A stretch of 64,000 nucleotides of DNA, from NCBI GenBank assembly GCA_951640165.1, contig OX621254.1, positions 27,812,001-27,876,000 on the forward strand, in the 5' to 3' direction. This DNA is from Pseudoips prasinana (lineage: Eukaryota > Arthropoda > Insecta > Lepidoptera > Nolidae). Below are positions 31,570-42,410 of this stretch, one piece after another (the first letter of the stretch is position 1; the number at the start of each line of letters is the position of its first letter). A program made the position numbers and the translations under genes. Under the pieces are notes generated by a model that worked only from the letters and a program-made list of their open reading frames with translations, did no database searches and was not told the DNA's origin.

Positions 31570-32565
31570 CATGTCCAGTTGCCTTACAATCGGATTACGT
31601 GTAATTATAGTCAAATCTGAAGCTAAGTAATTTAGGCACGCACGGAGAATTAGTTGTATACGTGGAATGTGGTAAATATTGGATAAGAAATTACTTGTGC
31701 CTTCTTGGTAGTTACTTAGCGTAGCAGATGTATAGTAGCTCTCGTAGCAAAGCTGATTTTTATTTATTTGATATGATGCATGTCCAGTTGCCTTACAATC
31801 GGATTACGTGTAATTATAGTCAAATCTGAAGCTAAGTAAAACAGGCAAGCACGAAGTTGTATACGTGGACTGTGGTAAATATTCGATAAGAAATCCCTTG
31901 TGCGTACCTTAGCATCACCTTAGCGTAGCAGATGTAGCGTAGCTCTCATAGCAAAGCTGATTTTAAGGGTTCCGTCCCCAAAGGGCAAAACGGTACTAAG
32001 ACTTCGCTGTCTATCTGTCCGTCTGTCACCAAGCTGTTTCTCATGAACCGTGATAGTTAGACAGTTGAAATGTTCACAGATGATGTATTTATGTTGCTGC
32101 TATAACAACAAATACTACAAAACAAAATAAAAAAGATATTTAAGGGGGCTCCCATACAACAAACGTGAATTTATTGCTCGTTTTTATAGATAGTACGGAA
32201 CCCTTCGTGGGCGAGTCCGACTCGCACTTCGCTGGTTTTTATTTATTTGATATGATTCATGGCCAGTTATCTCACAATCGGATTACATGTAATTATAGTC
32301 AAATCTGAAGCTAAGTACTACCGGAACGCACTGATAATTAGTTGTATAGTGAATTGTGGTAAATATTGGATAAGAAGTCCCTTGTGCGTTTCTTAGCATC
32401 ACCCTAGCGTAGCAGATGTACCGTAGCTTTCGTAGTAAAGTTGATTTCTATTATTATTTGATTTGGTTATTCATTTCACTGCTAAAAACTTGACTCGCCA
32501 CTTCATGTCCCAGGTTAGATTCCCACGTGTAATTATAGTCAAATCTGAAACTAAGTAATTGGTAA
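31570..32565. repeat. 209-bp tandem array, three and a part copies
   Basis: Units start CATGTCCAGTTGCC at 31570 and 31779, and CATGGCCAG at 32259; a partial fourth (CACGTGTAATTATAGTCAAA) is near 32523. Each holds TCAAATCTGAAGCTAAGTA, GTGGTAAATATT and TAGCGTAGCAGATGTA. Copy two is enlarged by the insertion at 31965-32236. Units are diverged, so the array is not recent. Could be satellite-like; function unknown. Confidence 0.8.
31965..32236 (+). mobile_element. AGGGTTCCGT repeat inserted in array
   Basis: 272 bp with AGGGTTCCGTCCCC at one end and GAGTCCGACTCGCACTTCGC at the other, set in a T-run. Inside are CTGTCTATCTGTCCGTCTGT and GGCTCCCATACAACAAACGT. A reverse copy is at 62770-63040. A common lepidopteran-type dispersed repeat by style; class unknown. 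Confidence 0.65.
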
Positions 32566-32861
32566 ATCTAGATCCGCGGTGACATACGTAATTTATATTG
32601 CAGAAAGCCGTATTAAAAACAAAGTTTACCGCGAAAACTCTTCTAGTCTATTCTAATCCACGTTGACATTATCAGTAACCTCTGGACTGATTCAATAGAT
32701 ACATTTACCCAATTTAACGTAATTTGTTTGGTCCATATTAACATGCATAGCTGGTCGCAAGAGAATAATAGTTTCCTCCAAATATGGGCTCCTAGGTTTT
32801 TCCTCAAATAAATGTTTTTAAATGTTATTTTCCTTGGACGTATTAAAAATAATAATATCCT
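32566..32861. other. No recognised feature
   Basis: About 300 bp with no gene or repeat noticed. Confidence 0.4.
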
Positions 32862-33303
32862 AGGACATTATTCACACACATCTAATCCCAACCTAAGCAG
32901 AGCTTGTACAGGGGAAACCAGATAACTGATAAACTACATATACTACATTTGAATTTTATAGCACTATACGCAATGCATAGCGTTAATATAATCTCAAAAA
33001 TGGGAAATCATAAATTCAATCGTCCGGCGGGTCTCTGCACCATCTACCAACCCGGGGTAAGCGCTCTGCGTTAAGCTACGAACGATACACGCTGGCAGAT
33101 CAAATTTAGGCTTCCCTTGCTAACACCCTTACTACTACATTTCTTTTGTACATATATACTTATAAAATATATAGATAGTTACATCCAGACTCAGGATAAA
33201 AAGACATGTTCATGCACACAAATATCTGTCTTGGGTGGGAATCGATCCCACGACCTGCGGCGTGAAATGCAAGTATTTACCAACCACGCCAACCGGCCTG
33301 ATA
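32862..33303 (-). mobile_element. SINE-B copy, interrupted by another SINE
   Basis: The tail lies at 32862-32950 and the head at 33133-33303 (GGGAATCGATCCCACGACCT, CAACCACGCCAACCGGCC). A 182-bp insert separates them. Confidence 0.75.
32951..33132 (-). mobile_element. Second SINE nested in SINE-B
   Basis: Flanked by TACTACATTT at 32941-32950 and 33133-33142. The minus strand has a tRNA-like head: CGTAGCTTAACGCAGAGCGC followed by CCCGGGTTGG. Only copy seen in the window. Confidence 0.55.
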
Positions 33304-33470
33304 ACAAAATAATATTAAACCATAATTAATCTTATCTTATCTTATTTTTGTTGGGGCGTACAGGACTTCGACCCTTCAGGATATTTTGTACTATCCCCCA
33401 CTGGTTTTCATTCTATCCCTAAAGCCCTGAATGAAGTCGGCACATAGTCCAGTACGCTTCTTAGGGTCAG
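33304..33470. other. Unassigned, with TTATC repeats
   Basis: TCTTATCTTATCTTATT at about 33330 could be a LINE tail; the sequence after it (GGGGCGTACAGGACTTCGAC) is unidentified. Confidence 0.3.
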
Positions 33471-33473
33471 CGC

Positions 33474-33816
33474 AGACAGAGAGGAGCGCAGCGGAGAGGA
33501 TTTTATTAAGGCACTAGAAAATCAACTTTAGAGCTATAGTAATAAAGTGCATATATGCTTGAACCTGACAAAATGCTCGCGCAGTCTCGCGCATTATAAT
33601 TATTTATTTATTTATTTAGAGATATTTTATTTATTTAGAGCTATAGGAATAAAGTGCATATATGCTTGAACCTGACAAAATGCTCGCGCAGTCTCGCGCA
33701 TTATAATGTTTATGCATGCATGCACTTTATATTTTTATTTAAATCATTTTAAAGTTGATTTTCTCGTGCTTTAATAAAATCCTCTCCGCTGCGCTCCTCT
33801 CTGTCTGCGCTGGCCC
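33474..33816. mobile_element. PIF/Harbinger-like MITE, second copy
   Basis: Same termini as 1035-1272 (GGGTCAGCGC and GCGCTGGCCC), flanked by TTA and TTT. It is 105 bp longer because the segment with TATATGCTTGAACCTGACAA and CTCGCGCAGTCTCGCGC occurs twice (about 33530-33600 and 33637-33708). Confidence 0.75.
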
Positions 33817-34704
33817 TTTGGGGTAGATCCTTGGTAATGACAGACATACCTAGTTACTTTCACATTTATAAAATTAGTGAGGATATACAACATGTAACGT
33901 AATTAACGCACACCCTCAAACCCCCAATTAGAATTTTATGTTGTAATCATAATACATACACGGAATTTTCCATTTAACATGTATATGCATTGTTATTTAC
34001 TAAATAAGTTTCTTGGAATAAAGTTCATTTTGCTTTAATTTGTATTGAATGATGGAATTTGTATGAATACAAATAAAACTGCAATGTCTTACTACTTTGA
34101 CTTACGGTCCATTTCAATTTGTTTTCACTGTACTGGGTTAATATTACAATAATTTCCGTAGTTATTATATTATATTATATATAGGAAATTATTTATTCAA
34201 AAAATAATTAATATTTTTTGAAGAAGAATTTCCTATATTAAAAATGATATAAATCGATTCAGTAAACGATTCTGAATAAAGTATTTTCTGGATGTGCGTT
34301 AATTAAGTTACATATAGTATATAGAAGAAAGAAACGAACTGTACAACATTACAGTGATGAAACGTACTTTAACCCCCAGCTGTTTATTTATTTACGAAGG
34401 AATTTGTCGACAGAGTGAGAAACAAGCTGATTTGCCAGAAACACTCCCGCAAGACGCGAACACGTCTTACATTAGAATTTCAATGACGGTGTAGGTGAAC
34501 TGTAGTGTCAGCTAGAGTATTTGTTAAGAAAAATCCTGAAAATTGTATCGTAGTATGTTGTTAAGTATGTAGATATTTATATAATTTAATCCTTTTACTT
34601 TTAATATACAGAAAACCTCCATATATTAAAATCAACGCCCGCATTAGTGAAATGAACCTGGGACACGAAGTAGCGAGGCGAGATTTATCACGTATTATGT
34701 ATTA
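33817..34704. other. No recognised gene
   Basis: AT-rich. Positions 34370-34520 are less so but carry no coding signal. Confidence 0.35.
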
Positions 34705-35012
34705 CTAGCTGTGCGCGCGGTTTTACCTGCGTTAAACTTTATAAATTATCACAGCTCCTCCCCCGTAGGTGATAGCGTGATAATATGTAGCCTATATGTT
34801 GACCCGACCTCTTAGTAATATTCAAGCAAAATTTGAAGTAAATCCATGCAGTACTTTTTCAGTTTAGCCCGGACATACATACAGACAAACAGACATTCTA
34901 AAAAGTATATTTTTGGCTTCGATATCGATAGTAGATCACGCCCCAAGTATCCTTTTTAAAAAATATTCCATGTACAGTTTTGATTTTCCTACGATTTTAT
35001 TATATGTATAGA
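34705..35012 (-). mobile_element. Non-autonomous Helitron, group A
   Basis: Minus strand: TCTATACATATAATAAAATC start, GTCTGTATGTATGTCCGGGC and TATCACGCTATCACCTACGG inside, and a CTAG end, in an A|T site. Six copies of this group are in the window (43363, 48156, 50610, 55356, 63675). Confidence 0.85.
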
Positions 35013-35034
35013 TTCTGTATTATTGTATTGAAAT

Positions 35035-35176
35035 AAAAAAATGGCTTATTGGCTAGTTAGACAATACACAACATACTATATACGTATTGATATATTATCA
35101 ATGTAGGATATTGATAATATATCAATGATCGTATATAGTATGTTGTGTATTGTCTATCTAGCCAATAAGACATTTT
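35035..35176. repeat. Long near-perfect palindrome, MITE-like
   Basis: 142 bp folding into arms of about 65 bp: ATGGCTTATTGGCTAGTTAG pairs with CTATCTAGCCAATAAGACAT, with few mismatches and a short loop near 35103-35108. It starts 23 bp from the Helitron. No target duplication proven. Confidence 0.75.
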
Positions 35177-35229
35177 TATTTCTATATATATAATAGATGT
35201 AATTTTATTTTTCTCTCTTTATTTTCTAG

Positions 35230-35500
35230 TAGGACTGCCTCATTGGTCAAGCGTTAAAGTTCAAATCTGCTCCGGCATTCAAATCCCGGGTTGAGCAAAT
35301 TGGAACTTTTCTGTTAAGAAAAATTATACATCAAACTCGGTCCAATGCATGATCTGTCCCCAGGCATTGTGGATAGCCGTCCCATCGAATTATCGGAGTG
35401 AGATAAAAGCATGCAACTGTGTTTAGGCATCCAATCTTTCACTATAATGACCTGTCTCCATTGAGATTGCCCTCTGTAGCTACTATATAATTAAGCTAGT
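35230..35500 (+). mobile_element. SINE-C copy, diverged
   Basis: GACTGCCTCATTGGTCAAGC head, CATTCAAATCCCGGGTTGAG, GTCCCATCGAATTATCGGAG, and CCTGTCTCCATTGAGATTGC. Same order as 49369-49725. Confidence 0.65.
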
Positions 35501-36257
35501 AGCACTATACATTATATACCTACAATATGCCCCGCACAGAAGACTCCATTGAGAATGCTCACTATTGAATTTCAACTTGGGACATTTTTATTATTAGAGC
35601 ATCTTAAATAACCCAGTGTTGGACCACCGCAAATGTTCACGCCCTCATTACAAAGTTATGTACCCTCAGTAGCAGTAAGAACAGGCTAAGTGCTAGTCGG
35701 CCTCGCACATATCGTCCCCGTAGAGGGAAAATTAAATAACTCTGATTTTGTAGTTCTGAGATAAACGCGATTTAGTGTTTTTTTTTTAGTTAATGTACAT
35801 TTGTAAGAAAATGTGAGACAATTTTACCGTCGGTGTTTTTATATTTTGTGGACCTGATAACCTTTTACATTATGCTTTAACAAACTGAACACTATCTTTA
35901 ACTATAACTAAATAAAAAATTAAAAATCAAGTTGTTTAATTTTGCCACAACTGTTTTTATAACGTAACAACAATTAGCTACTTATTTCGGCTATTTATTT
36001 AGTTTTCCTATAACTAAATACATTTGGTAGAGTAAATTTTGATGAAATAGATGGAGTTATTGAATTTATCAAGAACGAAATATTTTTAAACGGAAATCTT
36101 AGTGGTTTTGTACGTTATTATTACTTTGATATTTATTGGTCTCATATGAAATAAAAGCTGTATTATGATATTAATAAAGTTATATTAAGGAATAAATAGA
36201 AAAGTAAACTAAAATTTAGAAAAAGTGTACTTATCTTGCCACAAACTTAAAAAATAA

Positions 36258-39120
36258 ACATCATCATATCAGCCAAAAGGTCCACAGCTGGACAAAGGCC
36301 CACAATTGCCGGTCTTGCGCTATTTGCATCCAACAGTTTCCAGCGACCCGCACAAGATCATGGGTCAATCTTGTAGGGACCTGCCCACGCTGCGTCTTCC
36401 AGTTCGTGGTTACCACTCGAGAACCTTTCTGTTCTAACGGCCGTGGGTTCTACGTTCTATGTGCCCGCTCACTGCCACTTCAGTTTAACAATTCTTTGGG
36501 CTATGTCGGTGACTTTGGTTCGCCTGCAGATTCCGACATTTGTGATTTGATATCGCAAGAAAACTCCGAGCATAGCCCTCTCCATTGCTCTTTGGGTGTC
36601 CTTGAGCCTTCTAATAAGGCTCATAGTGAGCGACTACGTATGTGGTCTGTCATCAAGTCATCACTGGCAACACACACTGGTTGAAGACTTTGAACTTGAG
36701 ACACTGCGGTATTTTGGACGACAAGATGTTACATAGTTTCCCGAACGCTGCCCAGCCGAGTTGGATTCTACGATGGACCACCTTCTCGAAGTTAGAACGA
36801 CCTAGTTGGATGGTCTGTCCTAGGTAAATATAGTTTTCTACAACTTCGCGTGCAGAGTCTCCAACCTTCAATTGAGTGGGGTTGGAGGTATGGCATGATT
36901 TTCGTCTTATCCATGTTCCTTTTCAGGCCCACTTGTTGAGAAACTCTACTAAGGTCATAGAGCATTGTACCGAAATCTTCCATGGTCTCAGCCATGACTA
37001 CTATATCATCGTCAAATCGTAAGTGAGTGATATACTCGCCATTGACCAGAAGCTCGAAGACATCTTCCAATGCAGCGACGAACACTTTCGGAGATGTAAC
37101 ATCTTCCTGTCTCACACCTCGCTGCAAGTGGATAGGTTTCGAGTTTTGGTCCTGGAGTCGCACTAACATTGTGGCGTTTTCATAATAATACAAATACTTT
37201 AACACCTCGATTTACCGGTAGTAGATTTGGCACCTCAGGAGAGACCACAGCCCAGGTATCGATAATCTAAGGCTTTCTCATAGTTCACAAACGCTAAGCA
37301 CAGTGGCTTGTTACACTTTTCGACTTCTTATGTATAACTTGCCGCAGCGTATGTAGTAGTGGTCTATGGTGCTAACGACTTTTCGGATACCGGCTTGTTC
37401 GGGAGGCTGGATATCATCAAATGGCTCAGCAGTGTGATGGGTCAATAATTCTTCAATAGGGTTTTGTCGCCCTTTTTGAAGGAGAGCACTACCACACTTC
37501 TGTGCCATGCTTGTGGTGTTTGATTATCTAGTATGACGGAGTTAAATAACTTCTGAAAGGCCCGTAGGATTGGTGTACCATCCGCCTTCAGAAGCCCTGC
37601 TGAAACTCCTTCATCACCAAGAGCCTTGTTGTTCTTAAGTTGTCTGAGAGCCATTTTAATCTCGTACAGGCTGACGTCCGGGTGTCTTCAGTATAATGTC
37701 GGGTTGGTCGTGCTCCATCCAAGACATGACTTTTGGCAGGTGACTGCGTTGTCGTATATAGCTGTCCATAGAATTCTCAATCTCTCACAGCAACTCCGTG
37801 ACGATTGCCGTGCATCCTCAGTCTTCAGCTTCGTCAGTTGGGTTTGTCCAACAGACAGATCTCTTACGAACACTTTAGAGCCTTTGTTCCGTTCGATGGC
37901 TTCTTTAATACTACTTGTATTAAATTGACGCGTGTCGCGAGTCAAAGACTTTGAGATCTGTCTGTTGAGCAGCCGGTATATAGTAGCATCATTTGAGGAT
38001 GTCAGAACCATTTTCCGTATTACTTCCATAAGTTGCAGGGCAAAGTTTGTTTGTACGCTGGGCCTTGAAGACCTTAAACTCAGCCGTATGGATAGCTTCT
38101 ACGAGCCTGTCGTAGTATGAGTCCACTTCCTCGCAGTCTGCTAGGCATTCGAAACGGTTTCGCAGTTCGAGCTGAAATGGTGGGTTTTGGACGTGGATAG
38201 GTAAAGGTCGGCGCGTAGACTTTATCAGTCTGGACCTCTGGAGCTTGACATTAGATTCAATGAGCCTCTCACCAGTCTGTGATCGCTCCCGGTTTTAACC
38301 GCATTGATCACAGAGACGTCATTAAACGTCTGTCGTCTCGTCGACAAGATAAAGTCTATCTCATTTTTGTTTTTGCCATCGGGGCTCACCCAGCTCCATT
38401 TGCGGCGATCCAGCTTCCTGAAAAAGGAATTCATCATAAAGAGTCCCTCCTTCTCCATGTCGGCCAACATTTGGCCCCGAGGGTTCCGGTCTCCAGTTCC
38501 AAATTGCCCCACTCTCAGCTCATTCCCGAATCGTTTACCCAGCTTCGCGTTAAAGTCCCCCATGACCACAGTGAAATAAGTGTTAGAGGTATGTATGGCT
38601 CTAGAAATATCCTCATACATGACCTCAACCTCATCGTCGGAGTGCGTTAAAGTCGGCGCGTAAGCCTGAATGACCTTCAACGAATACGTTATAAGTTACG
38701 TTATAAGGTATGCCGCCCTAGTCGACACACTCTCGAGTTTCACTACGTTCCTTGTGGACGAGGGACTTTTGAACTATGAACCCGACATCAACTTGGAACA
38801 TTTGGTCGCCCTCGCGGAAATATAGCAGGTTCCCGGATTTTAGGATTATCGTGAGCAGGACACGATATTCCTAAAAACTCTCTTTGGACTTCAGACAAAC
38901 CTATGATATCCCAATGTAACCTGCTCAGTTCCTTCTCCAGTTCAATGATATTCTCGTCGGTCAACTGTGTGTCAGTGTTATATGTTGCCAGGGCCAGACG
39001 TTGTCAGTTATGGTAACAAGGCGTCTGCCGGGGATTTTTAGCACCCCGGTTTCTTTTTCCTTATTTCCTGTTTCTATTACTGTATCAGTTATCCCAGCGA
39101 TTGTGATATTGTGTTCCATA
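36258..39120 (-). mobile_element. Nearly complete but degraded RTE LINE
   Basis: Reading downward from about 39000: start of the AP endonuclease (LATYNTD, IIGLSEVQRE), then VIQAYAPTLTHSDDEVE, VVMGDFNAKLG, NSFFRKLDRRKWSWVSPDG, NEIDFIL and GSDHRLVRG (38680-38225). A linker follows (38029-37688), then the reverse transcriptase: LKNNKALGDEGVSAGLLK, HRSVVVLSFKKGD, RLQDQNSKPIHLQRGVRQED and RFDDDIVVMA, where RFADD is expected (37654-36792). The C-terminus follows (36871-36653), then a 3' UTR ending near ATGATG. Several frameshifts; inactive. Confidence 0.85.
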
Positions 39121-39856
39121 ATTCTTCTATCAGGGTGAGACTAATTGGTCAATAGGGATTTCAATAAAAGCTCAAGTTGTTATAATATTACTTGTTTCAT
39201 CTTTAGAATCTCTCGACAAAATCGGGTTTATTCGTTCAAATCTTTTTTCTTCTTAGCCAGTGAAATATTGATGTCTATTAAAGAACTAAGTTTCCTTTTT
39301 ATTTTATTTTCTTCTTTTGTGTCCGGATTCAATGTAGATCCAGAATCAGAAAAAGGTTCTTCATGAAATGAGACTTGACCCTCTGATTACCTTTGATGAC
39401 AACTTAATTTATTTAATTTTATTTGCTTATCATCTTATAATTAATCATTATCTAGTTGTAGAAGAAATAAATAACATCAAGTATTTATAAATTAGGTACG
39501 TTATATCAGAATTCTGAATCGCAGAATTCAATAAATAGAGTTATTTAGTTTTCCTAGAACTAAGTTAGTTTTGTGAAAGAATTTATAAGTTGAGGAAAAA
39601 TTCAACAACTCAAGTTATTTAATTTATTTGACATTCATCTTGTCATTGACCACAGTTATTGATTTATTTACTAAGTTATTTAGTTTTCCTTTAAAAAAAA
39701 TGTGTTTGTCTGAAGATATTTATTATTCCATCTGTCATGACCTGTCTGACAAAAATGGCTATATCTTTGGAACGGAATAAGATACGAAAACGCCTGTAAG
39801 GCTCAAATATGCGGCAGGTTTTAGGTGTTTTGAAAATAGGATAAAGTCAATTTCGC
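39121..39856. other. Interior of the TIR element
   Basis: Non-coding AT-rich part of the 35709-39898 element. Carries the GAGTTATTTAGTTTTCC-type motifs at about 39535 and 39673. Confidence 0.45.
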
Positions 39857-39904
39857 CAAAATCGGAGTTATTTAATTTTCCAACTACGGGGACGATATAT
39901 GATT

Positions 39905-40080
39905 CAAAAAATTGAAGAGAAAATTTATTGGACCTTTAATTCGACACGAACAGTTCCACCAAAATCATAGACGGAAAAATTGACGCAAGGAGAAAGAGAG
40001 GCAAAACGAGACGGAAATGTATGGACCAGGTGAAGGAAGTTCTGAAAAAGGAGGCTTACAAAGAAGTCTAAGATTAGGAT
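39905..40080 (+). mobile_element. LINE C-terminal fragment
   Basis: Encodes IGPLIRHEQF, then after a frame shift IIDGKIDARRKRGKTRRKCM and DQVKEVLKKEAYKEV with a stop at about 40070. The LIRH...IDGKI..KR.RGK.R pattern is the usual C-terminal end of RTE/Jockey-like LINE proteins. Only about 60 codons remain. Confidence 0.5.
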
Positions 40081-40605
40081 TCATCATCATCATATCAGCA
40101 GAAAGACGTCCACTGCTGGACAAAGGCCTCCCCCAAGGATCTCCACAATAGCCGGTCCTGCGCTGCCCGCATCCAGCGGCTTCCCGCGACCCACACAAGA
40201 TCGTCGGTCCACCGTGTAGGAGGCCTGCCCACGCTGCGTCTTCCGGTTCGTGGTCGCCACTCGAGAACCTTTCTGCCCCATCGGCCGTCAGTTCTACTAG
40301 CTATGTGCCCTGCCCACTGCCACTTCAGTTTGGCAATTCTTTGGGTTATGTCGGCAGCTTTGGTTCGCCTGCGGATCTCAGCATTTCTGATTCGATCTCG
40401 CAGGGAAACTCCAAGCATAGCCCTTTCCATTGCTTTTTGGGTGACCTTGAGCCGCATGATAAGGCCCTTAGTGAGTAGTATTATCCCAAGATATTTATTT
40501 ATCGTGCTTGCAACTCTTAATTTGTCATCATAGACAAATTGTTTTTTTTTTATCATCGTGCCGGGGCAGTTGGTGGTGGGGCAGAAAGGGTTCCCTACCA
40601 TCCCA
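40081..40605 (-). mobile_element. RTE LINE 3' end
   Basis: The minus-strand frame 40601-40095 encodes LRVASTINKYLGIILLTK, KVTQKAMERAMLGVSLRDRI, RNAEIRRRTKAADITQRIAK, LKWQWAGHIASRTDGRW, GRRSVGRPPTRWTDDLV and SRWMRAAQDRLLWRSLGEAF. This is the well-preserved C-terminal domain of insect RTE elements, ending in GATGATGATGA. A better copy than 36258-36870, so a separate insertion. 5'-truncated. Confidence 0.85.
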
Positions 40606-41121
40606 CGAGATTGTTAGACATTGAGCAAAAAAGATCGTAACATCGCATTTCTTGTATGGTCCATTGAATATTTTTATATATATTTTTTTATTTTTATTGG
40701 CAATAAAATACACACTCTGTAAAAGTTTCAGCTGTCTTCTTATATACATATATGTATGACAATATAGCCCGATGACTGACAGACGGACTAATGGAGGGAC
40801 TATTAGACAGTGAAGACCTAAGGTTCTGTTAACGACCTCTTGATAAGGACCCCTAAAAATAAAATTTTCTGGTGGACAATATTTCTTTTTTTACTTTTAA
40901 TAAGTTCGTTCAACTTTAGGGCGGAATTATAATTGAGTTTTGGGAGAATGCCGATAATATTTAATGTACTTATCAGTCGATAACTTAATGTGTAGGTGGT
41001 ATTTACTTAGGTATTTACTACTTAGGTATTTACGAAACAAATTTTAAGATGGACATTTCGATAAAAGCCAGTCAATGACAAGGTCGTGTCGAAATTATCA
41101 CGATTTATAACAATGTTGTAA
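40606..41121. other. No recognised feature
   Basis: AT-rich; nothing supported. Confidence 0.4.
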
Positions 41122-42110
41122 ATGAAATCATCATCAGTCGATCTTTATTCCTGTAAGAGAACTAAACTTTTCGCGTCAGCAGGTTCCCTCAGGCGTCTAC
41201 GCAATTTCCTCCCTATTACCACTAAAACTGCTCTTGCACAATCACTTCTCTTACCTATTCTCGACTATGCCGATGCCAGCTATCTAGATCTCACGGAAGA
41301 ACAACTGGATAAACTTGAGCGTCTCCAAAACCTTTGTATAAGATTCATATTTGGTCTTCGCAAATATGATCACGTTTCATCATTCCGTTTAAAGCTCAAG
41401 TGGTTGCCAATTCGCCTTCGTCGGAATGCACATATTCTTTCCTTATTATATAACATACTCTTTAACCCTGCTACGCCTTCATATCTTAAAAACCGATTCG
41501 AGTTTCTCTGTGACACGCATTCGAGATTCCTAAGATCATCGCATAACTTAAAACTGCATAATCCTATACATTCCACAATATTTATGGACAAGTCATTTGC
41601 CGTTGAAGCAGTAAGGTTATGGAACGCCTTGCCAATTAATATAAGACGTGCCCAAACTGTTGCTACGTTTAATAAAGGTGTTAAAGAACACTACCTGCGT
41701 TTGTAAAGATCCTTCCTCTTTTATATATTATGTATGTATTTTGTTATTTTATATATTATACACTGTATTGTATTTTATAGAATGTATTTATTATGTAATG
41801 TTTATGTATGTATTTATGTTTATCATATATGTAGTCATAGGTACCATGTATTTGGTATACCCCTTTACACTTTTATACACATTTTTTTTCTTTTTTTTTT
41901 AAATGTTATTTATCCACTACTTCATTTGTTACACACCCACTTTTTAAAGCAACTACAGCTCCTATCCATCCAAAGGTTGTCTGGAAGAAATCGCTTAATG
42001 CGATAAGATCGCCCATTGTACTAAATTTATTATTATTTTTTGTCCTACCTATTTTTCCTGCTTGTGTGTACAATAAAGAGTATTCTATTCTATTCTATTC
42101 TATTAACTTT
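41122..42110 (+). mobile_element. 5'-truncated LINE related to the young LINE
   Basis: ORF2 C-terminal 170 or so residues (41170-41706): LPILDYADASYLDLTEEQLD, KLERLQNLCIRFIFGLRKYD, LKWLPIRLRRNAHILSLLYN and VRLWNALPINIRRAQ, clearly homologous to 24170-24635. The 3' UTR holds the hairpin ATCGC-TTAAT-GCGAT (41990-42004) after GGAAGAA, AATAAAG and a (TATTC)n tail (42081-42105). The tail differs from the A-tail of the young LINE. Confidence 0.85.
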
Positions 42111-42195
42111 TTTTGTATTTTGTGTATTCATAAGCTTCAAATGTTTTTTTTCTATGGGCATATTAGTGCCTCAAGTTACCACAAGTAGATTTTTG

Positions 42196-42410
42196 ACTGC
42201 ACGTGTGGCGCAGCGGTTCAGACAGTCGCCTTGCCACTTCGTGTCGCGGGTTCGAGTACCGCGCCGGACAACTATTTGTGTGACTCATAAATAGTAGTTC
42301 TGAGTCTGGATGTAATTTGTGTTCGTCTATTATATGTTTGTAGGTGAAGTACCCCGCGATACAGGGATTATATTCGCTAATGGGGGCGTTGTCTTTAAAC
42401 AAAAAAGAAT
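42196..42410 (+). mobile_element. SINE-A copy, well preserved
   Basis: Full head GACTGCACGTGTGGCGCAGC, anticodon-arm region, GGGTTCGAGTACC B box, TATTTGTGTGACTCATAAAT, GTTCGTCTATTATATGTTTG and CCCCGCGATACAGGGATT, ending in an A-rich tail. A good reference for the family in this window. Confidence 0.85.

Larger units (their letters stand above)
35709..39898. mobile_element. 4.19-kb terminal-inverted-repeat element
   Basis: Left end 35709-35750 and right end 39857-39898 are inverted copies over 42 bp with three mismatches, beginning ATATCGTCCCCGTAG. Inside the ends the motif GTTATTTAGTTTTCCT or close variants recurs (about 36000, 39537, 39675), and it resembles the inner half of the terminus. 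Most of the interior is the RTE LINE at 36258-39120, presumably inserted later; without it the element would be about 1.3 kb. No transposase was found. Flanking duplication unclear, so the superfamily is unknown. Confidence 0.6.

Noticed and set aside
31570..32565. Tandem array as a CRISPR
   Set aside because: The unit is 209 bp, units are diverged, no short identical repeats with unique spacers, and the genome is eukaryotic.
41648..42006. Hydrophobic frames resembling membrane proteins
   Set aside because: They lie in the AT-rich LINE 3' UTR; TTT/TAT codons give false hydrophobicity.
42196..42270. tRNA-like sequence with A and B boxes
   Set aside because: It is the head of SINE-A and continues into the SINE body; not a stand-alone tRNA gene. 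The same applies to the heads at 26128, 46239, 49369, 52400 and 63418.
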